Part shown: positions 31,715-42,574 of the stretch, one piece after another
How positions within the stretch are numbered: the stretch's first letter is position 1
Layout of the letters: every line of letters begins with the position of its first letter
From: Rhabdophis nuchalis
Taxonomy: Eukaryota; Chordata; Lepidosauria; Squamata; Natricidae
Assembly (NCBI GenBank): GCA_039707465.1
Contig: CM077648.1
Coordinates: 77,190,119 to 77,254,118 of the forward strand
Direction of reading: 5' to 3'
Length of the DNA: 64,000 nucleotides
Position numbers and translations under genes: made by a program
The notes under the pieces: generated by a model
Database searches by the model: none
What the model was told of the DNA's origin: nothing
Seen by the model: only the letters and a program-made list of their open reading frames with translations

Positions 31715-32662
31715 AGCAGAGTTGGAAGGGACCTTGGAGGTCTTCTAGTCCAACCGCCTGCCCAGGCAGGAAGCCCTACACCATTTCAGACTAATGGCTA
31801 TCCAACATCTTCTTAAAGACTTCCAGGGTTGAGACATTCACAACTCCTGGAGGCAAGCTGTTTCACTGGTTAATTGTTCTGTAAGGAAATTTCTCCTCAG
31901 TTCTAAGTTGCTTCTCTCCTTGATTAGTTTCCACCCATTGCTTCTTGTTCTGCCCTCAGGTGCTTTGGAGAATAGTTTGACTCCCTCTTCTGTGTGGCAA
32001 CCCCTGAGATATTGGAACACTGCTATCATGTCTCCCCTAGTCCTTCCTTTCATTAAACTAGACACACCCAGTTCCTGCAACCGTTCCTCATGTTTTAGCC
32101 TCCAGTCCCCTGATCATCTTTGTTGCTCTTCCCTGCACTCTTTCTAGAGTCTCCACATCTTTTCTACGTTGTAGCGACCAAAACTGAATGCAGTATTCCA
32201 AGTGTGGCCATACCAAGGCATTATAAAATGGTATTAACACTTCACGTGATCTTGATTCTATCCCTCTGTTTATGCAGCCTAGAACTGTGTTGGCTTTTTT
32301 GGCAGCTGCTGCACACTGCTGGCTCATATTTAAATGGTTGTCCACTAGGATTCCAAGATCCCTCTCACAGTTGCTACTATTGAGCAAGGTACCACCTATA
32401 CTGTACCTGTGCATTTTGTTTTTGTTGCCTAAATGTAGAACCTTACTTTTTTTCACAAATCTCATTTTGTTAGATAGTGCCCAATGTTAAAGTTTGTCAA
32501 GATCCTTCTATATCTTAAGCCTATCTTCTGGAGTGTTGGCTATTCCTGCCAGCTTGGTGTCATCTGCAAATTTGATGAGTTCCCCATTTATCCCCTCATC
32601 CAAATCATTGATGAAGATGTTGAAGAGTACTGGGCCTAAAACAGAGCCTTGTGGTACAACTA
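31715..32662 (-). mobile_element. CR1 LINE, 5'-truncated copy
   Basis: The minus strand encodes, in broken frames, [20 protein letters not shown], the catalytic [14 protein letters not shown], then LHLGNKNKMHRYSIGGTLLN. It continues with [37 protein letters not shown] and GVKLFSKAPEGRTRSNGWKL. This order is characteristic of CR1. The 3' UTR ends GGTCCCTTCCAACTCTGCTA and the pentamer tail. Stops and frameshifts make it dead. Confidence 0.93.
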
Positions 32663-32762
32663 TTTGTACCCAGAAAACACACTGTTTAACTGAAAACAAA
32701 AATTTTATATGTTATAACATTTAATTTTTTTTTAAAAAAACTCTTGTTCTAAATCTAGAACA

Positions 32763-32862
32763 ATGCCTTCATCTTCAGCAATTTAAAATGTGTGGACTTC
32801 ATGTTGTTTGGAAAATTCTGAGAGTTGAGATTCATACATCTTAAAGTTGTTGAGGATGAAAA
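32763..32862. mobile_element. Degenerate palindromic hAT MITE
   Basis: TGTGTGGACTTCATGTTGTT and AATTCTGAGAGTTGAGATTC, then ATCTTAAAGTTGTTGAGG, are diverged arms of the palindrome seen intact at 43-158. The termini are lost. Confidence 0.6.
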
Positions 32863-32885
32863 ATATTGTTCTGGAATATTAAATA

Positions 32886-33347
32886 CAATAATACAACAGC
32901 AGAGTTGGAAGGGACCTTGTAGGTCTTCTAGTCCAACCCCCTGCATAGGCAGGAACCTTATACCATTTCAGACAAATGGCTATCCAACATCTTCTTAAAG
33001 ACTTCCAGGGTTGGGGCATTCACAACTTCTGGAGGCAAGCTGTTCCAGAGGTTAATTGTTCTAACTGTCAGGAAATTTCTCCTTAGTTCTAACTTGCTTC
33101 TCTCCTTGATTAGTTTCCACCCATTGCTTCTTGTTCTGCCCTCAGGTGCCTTGGAGAATAGTTTGACTCCCTCTTCTTTGTGGCAACCCCTGAGATATCG
33201 GAACGCTGATATCATGTCTCCCCTAGTCCTTCCTTTCATTAAACTAGACACACCCAGTTCCTGCAACCTTTCCTCATGTTTTAGCCTTCAGTCCCCTAAT
33301 CATCTTGGTTGCTCTTCTCTGCACTCTTTCAAGAGTCTCCACATCTT
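32886..33347 (-). mobile_element. CR1 LINE, 3' part of a copy split by copy C
   Basis: The 3' UTR (GGTCCCTTCCAACTCTGCTG) and the C-terminal frame (LGVSSLMKGRTRGDMISAFR ... NLWNSLPPEVVNAPTLEVFK) are seen. The copy continues at 35321 after the inserted retroposon. The tail is a short AATACAATAATACAAC. Confidence 0.9.
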
Positions 33348-35320
33348 GACTTCCGGTTCCGGCTCCAGCGGCGACGGGCGAGCCTAGGGCTCGCTCGCCG
33401 CTTTGTTTCTTTTCCTGCCCCCCCACGGGGGCGAGACGCCCCATTTTTTGGGGTCTCCCGTAAAGCCGGCTTGCCTGGGTCGTCCTCCCCCAGCGGCAGC
33501 TGGGAAGCGACCCTTGTCTTCGGCTTAGGTGGAGGAGGACATGCTGCGGGGGGTTTCCCCTTCGCCAATGGCGGGCGGCATCGTTCTGAAAATATGGAGA
33601 GAACTGGCCGTCTGAGTCGGAAGGCTTCCCGGGGCTTCGGCTGCGAGGGTGAAAGTGAGTGGTTTTAAACATTTTTTTTTCTGCTGTCAGACTGGGCTGA
33701 AAGAACTTGTAGGGGGGTGTCTGCTTGTTAAACCCCCCCTCGGACTAAAGCGGCACTTAAGAATGGCTCCTCGCTGCGAGGAAGCGGATATCTTTAATCT
33801 GGACTGTTTGAAACAAGGGAAAGTGATCTGCGGTTTGTCTTTGAAACAAAGTATCTAGGTCTGGCTGATTTGAAACATTTTTTTTACCACTCTCTCCTTC
33901 TGGCTCTGAGTCTGGGCGGTGGAAAATGGCTTCTCTTTGTCCCTGAATGACTATTTTACTTATGGAAAATTTCCAGCGTCTCTTTGTGATTTGGACTCCC
34001 TCTGGTTACTAAAGAAGAATTTTTTTTTTGGATTTGTGATTTCTTTTCTGGAGTGCCTTCGTTATTATACTTATTGATCTGGAAAATTGTTTCTCTCTTG
34101 GTTCCTGAACTTTACAACCCTGAACTGAACTTTTGGCTCCTGACTTGCCTCAACAGCCCCACCCAAAAAACGCCATTTTAGTGGCACTGATTTTAACAGC
34201 TAATCATGGCACAAGAATCAGCACTGGCAAGCTTAGAATTAAGGATGGCCTCTCTTGAATCTGTTATACAAACTTTGGTACAAGAAATCAAGGCCCAGAG
34301 GGCAGAAAATATCAACTTTAAAAAGGAATTATTGGACACACGGAAACAAGTGCTGGAGAACACACAGAAGAATGAAGAACTGGAAGGGGGGCTGGCGGGG
34401 GCTAAGGGAGAGATTAAAAATGCTACTAATGAGGTTGTGGAAATAAATGGGCATGTGTCTAGGATTGATATGGAAAGGATGACATATTTTTTGAGATTTC
34501 AGAATGTTTCTGAGGAAACTGGTGAATGTCTCCCTGAACTCATGAGCACAATTATAGCAGACTATTTACATAAACCTAAGGATGAGATCAGGGGGGACAT
34601 TGACCTAGCCTACAGAATAAACTCTGCATATGCCAGGATAAATGAAGTACCCAGAGAGATACATGTTAAATTTGTTAGAAGGTCAACCAGAGAGGAAATC
34701 TTGAAAGTGCAAAGAGGAGGTCCGTTAATTTACCAACAAAAGGAGGTTGCCATCCTGAAGCAGATCCCAAGAAAGATTAGAGAAGCAAGAAGGAAATTTT
34801 CCTTCTTGTCCAAAAAATTGTTTGACCACGGGATCTGGTTCAGGTGGGTGACGCCCGAAGGGATGCTGGTGTTCTGGGAAGGAGGAAGAGTGAGGATTAA
34901 AACAGTTGCTGAGGCGGAAGTCTTTCTTAAAAAACATTCCTCTGTCCTGGGGGAAGATCCAGGGGGGACAGGGGGGGCCATGGCCCCGCCCGCTGGGGGC
35001 CTGGAAGGAGAGATAGAAGATACAATTGCCAAGAGACTTAGATCTAAAAAATAACTTTGCCTTGATTTTTTGAATAATATTGTATAATATAACATGTGCA
35101 TCTGGATTTTTGTAAATGACTGACAGCATAGAACTGAGAACTTAGAAATATGTACTTGCTTTCACTTTGTAGTGTATGGAAAATGTTTTTTATTAATGAT
35201 CTATTTTGATGTCCCGGTAGGGCCGACGACTTTGACGTGAATGCTCTCAAAATTTCTTTGTATCCCTTACCCTATCCTATTGAAAAACTGTAAAACCAAT
35301 AAAACTTTTTCAATATAAAA
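33348..35320 (+). mobile_element. ORF1-only L1-derived retroposon (HAL1-like), full-length copy C
   Basis: A 1973-bp retroposon inserted in a CR1 copy. Its 16-bp target duplication AGAGTCTCCACATCTT is perfect (33332-33347, 35321-35336). It has an 858-bp 5' UTR beginning GACTTCCGGTTCCGGCTCCA (GC-rich, CpG-containing, promoter-like), one ORF1, and a 266-bp 3' UTR ending AATAAAACTTTTTCAATATA with a few A residues. ORF2 is entirely absent. This is the layout of mammalian HAL1; mobilisation would need L1 ORF2 in trans (inference). Confidence 0.9.
34206..35054 (+). CDS. L1-type ORF1 protein, intact 282 residues
   Basis: L1 ORF1 proteins form coiled-coil trimers that bind RNA and assist target-primed reverse transcription. 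Residues ~8-85 are a Glu/Lys/Leu heptad-rich coiled coil. Residues ~91-175 form the RRM-like domain (ERMTYFLRFQNVSEE, DIDLAYRINSAYARINEVPR, IHVKFVRRSTREEIL). Residues ~190-245 are the C-terminal domain (KFSFLSKKLFDHGIWFRW, PEGMLVFWEGGRVRIKTVAE). A Gly/Pro tail ends EDTIAKRLRSKK, a possible nuclear-import signal. The ATG follows the 5' UTR directly. The frame has no defect, which suggests recent insertion or past selection on the protein. Confidence 0.92.
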   Translation: MAQESALASLELRMASLESVIQTLVQEIKAQRAENINFKKELLDTRKQVLENTQKNEELEGGLAGAKGEIKNATNEVVEINGHVSRIDMERMTYFLRFQNVSEETGECLPELMSTIIADYLHKPKDEIRGDIDLAYRINSAYARINEVPREIHVKFVRRSTREEILKVQRGGPLIYQQKEVAILKQIPRKIREARRKFSFLSKKLFDHGIWFRWVTPEGMLVFWEGGRVRIKTVAEAEVFLKKHSSVLGEDPGGTGGAMAPPAGGLEGEIEDTIAKRLRSKK

Positions 35321-35625
35321 AGAGTCTCCACATCTTTTCTACATCATGGTGACCAAAACTGTATGCAGTATTCCAAGTGTGGTCTTACCAAGGCATTATA
35401 AAGTGGTATTAACACTTCACGTGATCTAGATTCTATCCCTCTGTTTATGCAGCCTAGAACTGTTTTGGCTTTTTGGCAACTGCTGCACACTGCTGGCTCA
35501 TATTTAAATGGTTGTCCACTAGGATTCCAAGATCCCTCTCACAGTTGCTACTATTGAGCAAGGTACCACCTATACTGTACCTGTGCATTTTGTTTTTCTT
35601 GCTTAAATGTAGAACCTTACTATGT
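35321..35625 (-). mobile_element. CR1 LINE, 5' part of the split copy
   Basis: Continues the reading of 32886-33347: [27 protein letters not shown] sequence is replaced by the matching LHLSKKNKMHRYSIGGTLLN and [20 protein letters not shown]. It ends near 35625 without the RT core. Confidence 0.88.
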
Positions 35626-35717
35626 AAATGTAGTAAATGTAACAATTAAACATAAGGGAAGTAAGGACACAAAGAAGCCAGAAACCCTCCTGCAGTAATC
35701 CATCTACCTTGTATATA

Positions 35718-36125
35718 CCATATTTTTTGGAGCATAAGATGCACCAAGATTTTGAAGAGGCAAATTAAAAAAAAGTTTTTGCACTCTGCAGACCTCCCAA
35801 AAATGGCCCGTTTTTCATGAAAATGGGCCCGTTTTTTTTTAAAGGGCATGAATAGCCTTTAGGAGGCTTGTAGAGTGCTCCTGGGAGGGGAGGGGAGGGG
35901 GGCAAAAATGAGCAAACAACGGACCACTTTTCGCTCATTTCTACCCTCCCCAACCCCCCCCCCGGAGCACTCTGTAAGCCGCCTAAAGGCTCTGCACGGC
36001 CATTTTGGTGAAGGGGGTGGGGTTTCAGGAGGCAAAAAATGCTGTATTCAGTGTATAAGATGCATCCAGATTTTCAGCCCTTTTTTGAGGGGAAAAAGCT
36101 GCATCTTATACTCCGAAAAATACGG
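35718..36125. mobile_element. TA-flanked inverted-repeat element, short copy
   Basis: Left end CCATATTTTTTGGAGCATAA, right end CTTATACTCCGAAAAATACG with flanking TA. It keeps the conserved subterminal blocks (GGCATGAATAGCC, GGCCATTTTGGTGAAGGGG) but lacks the CTAC satellite, giving a view of the basal non-autonomous form. Confidence 0.8.
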
Positions 36126-37388
36126 TACTTCTTTTCATGCAATATTACAATTAAACTTAGTAAAACATGATTTATAACTGCCAGTTTCCCCAGATAATTA
36201 ATTATAAAAAGGAAAAGGAATACATGAAGCAAGTTTGTTTTTCTGTAATAAGAATATTTATTTCTCCCATGCTCTGCCCAACTCTTGTTGTATTAATACT
36301 AGGAATTATTTCTGTGGTATAAAGGAATAAATTAAATGCCACCATAGCACATAATGCAACAACAACAAACTTGAGCAAAAAGTGGTTCAGTAACACTTCC
36401 TTTGTTAACTTGCTATTTCAATTTTGAGCATCCTGTTTACTGACTTCAAAAGTTGACTGCTATCTGCAGTCATAGGAAACTGAAACGAATGACATTCTCT
36501 GTATCAAACAATGGTAATACCAAAGAGCATTTAATATACTTCACTATAAACATATTTTGCATGAATCACATGCTGATAATATTTAGTACTACACACATTT
36601 TCATCCCAAACTTTTTAAAGCAATATCCAAAGGAAATTATGTTACATAATCTGTTTCATCATGGCAATCATGGTGAAAAGACAGATCACAGCAGGAAATC
36701 ACTGCATGGCACATAAACAAAAACATGCTTATAACCATCTGAGTAGATTAAAAACAGACTACAGAAATACATTTCTTAGGAGCACATCAATAAAGATGCA
36801 ATTATGCATCTTTTTCATAGGTAATTCCTTTCCCAACTAAAAGTAACTACTGCAGTTGCAATTGAGATGTCAGCCTCTTAATGCAATACAGCAGTAAAAT
36901 GAAGAGAAAGTGTTTTCTCTTGTCTTTTAAATATCTGGCCATATAAATTTGCTGATATAAAAAAGCTAGGTGCTGTCTTCCGTTCAAATCATTTATGTAA
37001 GTTCTCCACTATATCAACTATCAATTGATGTAGTGCTGATACTGTATTTCCTACTTCTTAACAAAACTAAATTATACTATAAAGGGGCAGATAATTCAAA
37101 ATGCACACTGTATTCCATTTTGGAGAAAAAACACAAATTAACAAATTATCAGTCACTAAACTTGTTGAATAAACCACAGCTTTAAATATTTAGTGATTTT
37201 GTTTAGGTAAGAAATTGCTAATAGTGTATTCATTGATTAAATGGGAAAAAATCATGTATATATTTTCCTGAAAAAAATTCACTTTGTGTGGGAGCGAGGA
37301 TTTATCTTACCTCTGCGACATATCTAAAACAAATAATCCTATTTATGAAAGTAGGCATTCCAAATGTTACATACAACATTGTATATGG
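36126..37388. other. AT-rich stretch, nothing firm
   Basis: No gene recognised. A splice-like microexon at 37311-37323 is listed under rejected items. Confidence 0.4.
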
Positions 37389-37748
37389 CAGGGGTGTCAA
37401 ACTCAAGGCCTGGGGGTTGGATCTGGTCTGCAGGGTGCTTAGATTTGGCCCGTAGAGCCACCCGGGAAACAGCAAAGGACTGGCCCGCAGTGCCTCTGCC
37501 AGTGAAAATGGCGCTCAGAAGAGTCCTCCTGAGCTCCGTTTTCGCTGGCAGAGGGTTGCAGAAGGCCATTGCAGCTGAAAATAGAACTTAGGAGCCCATT
37601 TTCTCTTGTAGAGCGCTGGGGCCACCACAGGCGCCCCCACATGAGTAGCCATGCCCCTCTGCCCCCCCCTCTATACTCACTCCGCCCACCCCCAAGGTCA
37701 AACCCAACCCTGATGCGGCCCTCAATGAAATCAAGTTTGACACCCTTG
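37389..37748. mobile_element. hAT-type non-autonomous element
   Basis: Ends CAGGGGTGTCAAACTCAAGG and CAAGTTTGACACCCTTG. The 8-bp target copies GTATATGG (37381-37388) and GTGTATGG (37749-37756) match at 7 of 8 positions. The GC-rich interior has no intact frame. Confidence 0.85.
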
Positions 37749-38232
37749 GTGTATGGGCAGCTCTGCTCCATGTGTATTGAATAATAACTGTCTTCATTAT
37801 GGAGCCTACTTTGCTTATGTAAACTCTTTTCTTTATCATGAAGACCACTTATCATTTTCCATAGAAATCACCGGTATTTTTAAAAAGCTTTAAAAGTTCA
37901 AGTTATCATTCCTATTTAAGAAAAAGTTATGATTGTTTATAATAGTACAAGAAATGTAAATCAATTCTCAGATAGCAAAAATGAGCTGGGAAATTACTAT
38001 GAACAAGCTTAAAGCAAATATTAGTATCATTAACACTTTTTGTCCTAAATAACTTGTTAAAGTGTTAAAAATGGTATAGTGGGAATTAATTTATAACACA
38101 AAATAAAACTGTTGTAGAATAATTTTTCTGAATAAAATAGTTAGAAATTTGTCAGTCCTCAAAATTAACAAGAAAATTGAGTTTTTTCTTTAATTTACAT
38201 CAAGTCTTCCTGATTTCGTTTATCTTCTAAAG

Positions 38233-38459
38233 CAGTGGTAGTCAATCTGGTTCCTACCACCCACTAGTGGGCGTTCCAGCTTTCATGGTGGGCGGTAGGA
38301 GTTTTGTCCGATACTGAAGTACTTTCCTTTTTTTTAATTTAATTGACTTCCCTACTTTATAAATAACCATTACTGTGGAACCAGTGGGCGGTTAGAAAAT
38401 TTTACTATTAACAGAGATACAAAAGTGGGTGGTAGGTATAAAAAGGTTGACTACACCTG
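38233..38459. mobile_element. hAT-type MITE (CAGTGGTAGTCAA family)
   Basis: Starts CAGTGGTAGTCAATCTGGTT and ends GGTTGACTACACCTG. The perfect target duplication TTCTAAAG lies at 38225-38232 and 38460-38467. The interior contains CACTAGTGGGCG and T-rich sequence, with no coding. Confidence 0.9.
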
Positions 38460-40685
38460 TTCTAAAGAAATAGACTATGGGAAATGTGAACTAAGTTTTT
38501 CTTAAGGGAAAATTTACTAAATTCTATCTTTGGTACAACTTTGCAAAAATCTGTTTAAAGCACGAAGGAAAAAGAATCAGAAATCAAAAAAATTATAGAA
38601 TGCTATCTTGTGAAACTAAGCATTGTAATCTAAAAATAAATAAAGTCTTAAAAGGCCAAATACATTTGATAAAATTAATATGATAAATATGCAAACAAAT
38701 ACATTTGGTAAATAAATTACAAAATCTATTAAAATCTATCTGCATATGCAGAATTCCCAATTCATATAGTAATTCTAGAAGCTTGACTACCCAATCAATA
38801 ATCAGAGACAAGTTGAATATTCTATTAGTGATCACTACATCACAAGTTAAAAGAAGTATCTCTTAGTAAATTCTATTAGTAGTCACTACATCCTAAGTTA
38901 AGAGTAGTATCTTGAGAATTCATATAGACATAGATGTTTTACAAGGGAAAAGCTGTCTTTTTATAATACAACACATTATTAGTATCAAGAATCTGAGAAG
39001 TCAGGAAATATCTATAATTACTACAAACTAGTTGCTAACCAAATCATTTATTGGCTAACAATACCTAATCAGAAAATAGCAGTTCCAAGTCCATTTTTAT
39101 AACTGTCAGCAGCACAGCAAATTGTATCAACTCCCCTAGTAAACAGCTATAGTTTATGCAATCTCATTACAACAGGTTGTCATATTGCTTACATTAAACA
39201 CAAACAATTCTCTAGAATCTGATGTATGACACACACTGTATGCTTGGAACAAATAAACCTATTAAAATTAGTAATGCACATTACAAATTTTCTGAATATA
39301 CAGATTCCTCTTTCTTAGAAATCTTGAGATTCTCTGAGAATTGACTTTCTATTAATCATGGAAAAAAGATTAAGACAAACCTTTGATACTACGTTTTTCT
39401 CTTTTCTCTTCATTACAGATAATTACAAAAACATTCTGCAGGATTCCCTCTTACTGAAGCTGAAATATACATTTTCATAGGGAACAGGTAGCCCGCCAGA
39501 TGAAGGCTTATTTTAGAACAAAACATGTAAAATTATAAAGTTATTAATATTACATATGCACAGAATCAGAAACAGGGATCCAGAGTATCTTGAATATGTT
39601 GCTACCATGTTATCACTTAAGTTAGGGTTACCTGGTGGGTTGGGGTTAGCTGGTGGGTTGTCGGCAACACTACATTGGCTTGCATGATAATCTTTAAATT
39701 AGAAAACAGAATGAGCATGTTTTGAGTAAGACAGGGCTTTGGTGACCTTATGCAACATTAACCAGAATTTAAGAAAAGTGGTTGTCACTATGCCCTGTGG
39801 TTTTGTTATACCTGATCACTTAGTTCTTTCCTTTATTAAAAACACATGAAAGGCTTGGTTCAACAAAGCTATAAAGGTAAAATGGCACTAATATTAATAG
39901 ATCCATCCGTGGAGAAATGAAAATTAAGACATGTAAGAAGACTAAATGCTACTGAGAATGGATGAGCAAAAAAATGGAAAACAAAAAAATAGGTATTAGA
40001 AATGGTGGAAAATATTTGTAGCTCAAGTGGTAGATGTTGGTGGTTTATTCTCTCTTACAGCCCCTGCCCTGTGGAGTAACATGCCCACCAGGGATACATA
40101 CAGCTCACATTCTCCAAATGTTCTACAAGTCTCTTGAGACCAAACTTTGCTTCTAGGAATATGTTAGGGCCCTTATGGATATCCTGCTAAATCTTCTATG
40201 AATTTTATTGATGTGGTTTTCTCATGTTTTTTAAATTATGTATTTTAATATTGTTAGCTATCCAGTTTTTGGAATTGGGTGTCTTTCAACATCCAATAAA
40301 TTAAATTATATCAAATTATATTACATCAAATCGTGCAGATTATATACCTGAAAAAGAAAGTATATTTTAATTATGAGCAAAAGGAGTATAATATATGAAG
40401 CTATACCATCTAAATTATAGTGGGTATGTACAAAAGAAGGAATTTTTAAGATGATGATAATTACATGCTATACTCTCATGACTAATGATAAAAAAGCAAA
40501 GATGGAAAGAAAATTGCCCAATATTGTGAATGAATGCAGTCAGGGATGGGGATACTATCTTTTTGCTTGCATGTGCATTGCAAGGATGATTGGGACAGAG
40601 ATGATATGGAAAAAAATGATTGAGTGATTCACAAAACTAAGAATAAATAAGAATATTTACAGATATTCAGATCTGTTTAGTAAAA
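38460..40685. other. AT-rich stretch; weak LINE 3' end near 40180-40330
   Basis: No gene recognised. The part around 40200-40310 (TTTTTTAAATTATGTATTTT, then a CATCCAATAAATTAAATTAT tail) looks like an old L2/CR1 3' end at low confidence. Confidence 0.35.
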
Positions 40686-40715
40686 GGTTTCAATGAACAG
40701 GTAGCCTGCCAGATG

Positions 40716-41190
40716 AACTCAAGAAGTTCAAGAAAACCGCGACGGAGCTGGAAAAGTAAGAGGCGCACCTCGTGGCCCAAAATCGTCCACCTCGCCCCAA
40801 TGGTAAAGGCAGCCTGCCTGGTTCCTTTCCCCGCTGTCCCTTTAGTGAGGGGTGGCACGTTGGGGGGGGGGGGGAAGCGAGGTGCGCCTCTTACCTTTCC
40901 AGGTCCATCGCGTTCCTCGCTATTATGTCCAGGGAAGCCGTTGGTAAAAAAGAAACCCTGCTTGTGAGTTCAATCAAACTTCTTGAACTCAAGAAGTTCA
41001 AGAAGACCGCGACGGACCTGAAAAGGTAAGAGACACACCTCGTGGCCCAAAATCGTCCACCTCGCCCCAATGGTAAAGGCAGCCTGCCTGGTTCCTTTCC
41101 CCGCTGTCCCTTTAGCGAGGGGTGGCACGTTGGGGGGGGGAAGCGAGGTGCCTTTCTTACCTTTCCAGCTCCGTTGCGTTCCTCGCCCTT
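40716..41190 (+). repeat. Tandem duplication, two ~205-bp GC-rich copies 270 bp apart
   Basis: Copy one (40716-40925) and copy two (40986-41190) share AACTCAAGAAGTTCAAGAA, CCTCGTGGCCCAAAATCGTC and GGTTCCTTTCCCCGCTGTCC. They differ by point changes and a G-run length. The block belongs to a GC-rich repetitive region that ends in a GGGGAAACACGG terminus at 41880. Confidence 0.8.
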
Positions 41191-41881
41191 TCATCCAGGG
41201 AAGCCCCTTGTGAGGGGATGGCAGGTTGGGGGCAGGAGAAGCAAGACACATGTCCTAGAGCTACTGGAGACTGACAGCTCCACTGCATTCCTTGTCCTTT
41301 TGTCCAAGGAAGCTCCTTGTAAAAAAAAAACTCTCAACTTGCAAGATTTTTTTTTACAAGGGGCGAGGATCGCGACAGGGGGAGGGAAACGAAGGCAGAG
41401 GAAAGAGACAGAAATTGTGGGCCGGCTGCCAGCAGAGCATACAACCATAGATCATATGCCCAGAGCGGCTACTGTCGGAAGACTCAGCAGCCTACTTCTG
41501 CAGAAAAAGCTGGGATGGTGGCGGCGGAGGTGCCTTGGCTCTGTAGGGAGAGCTGGGCCAGGGCATCGTGAGGCTGGGAGGCGCACAATCGGGGAGCAGA
41601 ACAGCTGCCCGGCAAACCCCCTCTCCAGCTGGGCACAACGCCCTCATCGACCTAGCAGTATCCCGAAGGTGCCAAACAACGCGAGCACCTTTGCCCCCAA
41701 GTTCCCGTGGCTTGGCACCTATGGGATACTGCTAGGTTGATGAGCTGCGCTCTGCCTGGCTGAAGGGGGGAAGTTATCCAGGGGACTTATTTTCAGGGGG
41801 GGCTTATATTTTTGCTCACCTGAAAAATGTGGCATGGCCCTAGTTTCAGGACATATTGCATTTTTGGGGAAACACGGTAAC
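41191..41881. mobile_element. GC-rich element ending in a GTTTCCCC-type terminus
   Basis: The right end reads GCATTTTTGGGGAAACACGG followed by TA. Inside is GGGGGGGCTTATATTTTTGC. This resembles ends of Tigger-type elements starting ACCGTGTTTCCCC. No left terminus was found, so the copy is truncated or rearranged. An imperfect inverted pair TAGCAGTATCCC / GGGATACTGCTA occurs at 41656 and 41721. Confidence 0.5.
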
Positions 41882-41947
41882 AACTGACTTGCTTAGCAAC
41901 AGAAATTCTGGTCCCAATTGTGATCGTAAGTTGAGAACTATTTGTAC
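41882..41947. mobile_element. MITE end fragment (AAGTTGAGAACTA type)
   Basis: TTGCTTAGCAACAGAAATTC and CCCAATTGTGATCGTAAGTT then GAGAACTA form one end of a small DNA element related to that at 7202. The partner end is missing. Confidence 0.45.
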
Positions 41948-42486
41948 AAATGGAAAGCTAGCAAGAGTATGAAACTTACAGGGAAATTAATTAGTTTGCT
42001 CACTGTACTTTGAAAGTTCTCTGGTAGACTTCTCCTTTCATAATTTTTCATTAGCAAATATTGAGAAGTACAGTCCAACTTCATATTCTTGTAAATAAAT
42101 CATAGTATGTGCCTCCCTTTTACAATTGTTCTATTGTAGAACAACTACAATAAGGGTACTATGCTAAAAGCATTAAGAGAATTAACTACAAATATGTCTT
42201 GTGTAATCATTAATACCATAGAAGAAACAAAGAAAAAATCGTGTAGTAGCCAAATCTACAGAATTATTATTTTTTTGCAATTCATTTAGTGGTATAACTA
42301 ATTTCTCTGGAATTTTCTCTTTTTCTCTTTCATTTTTTAAGTTATATTTAATCAGAAAAATAAAACAATAAAAATAATGACACTAGTCTGATTTAAAATT
42401 GTAAGGACACTCTAGAAAACCAAAGAATAACCAATGTTCAACATGCTGTTATGAGAAATCCTATAATTTTCAGTTCAAATCCTTAA

Positions 42487-42490
42487 ACAG

Positions 42491-42571
<81 letters not shown>
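42487..42571. repeat. (AAAG)n-(AG)n microsatellite
   Basis: Six AAAG units followed by about 28 AG units. Confidence 0.95.

Positions 42572-42574
<3 letters not shown>

Noticed and set aside
37311..37323. 13-nt microexon on the minus strand (TTTTAG acceptor, GTAAGA donor)
   Set aside because: Signals are good but 13 nt carries too little information and phase cannot be checked.
39380..39465. Possible minus-strand exon between a TTTCAG acceptor and GTTTGT donor
   Set aside because: All three frames contain stops unless a weak internal acceptor is assumed.
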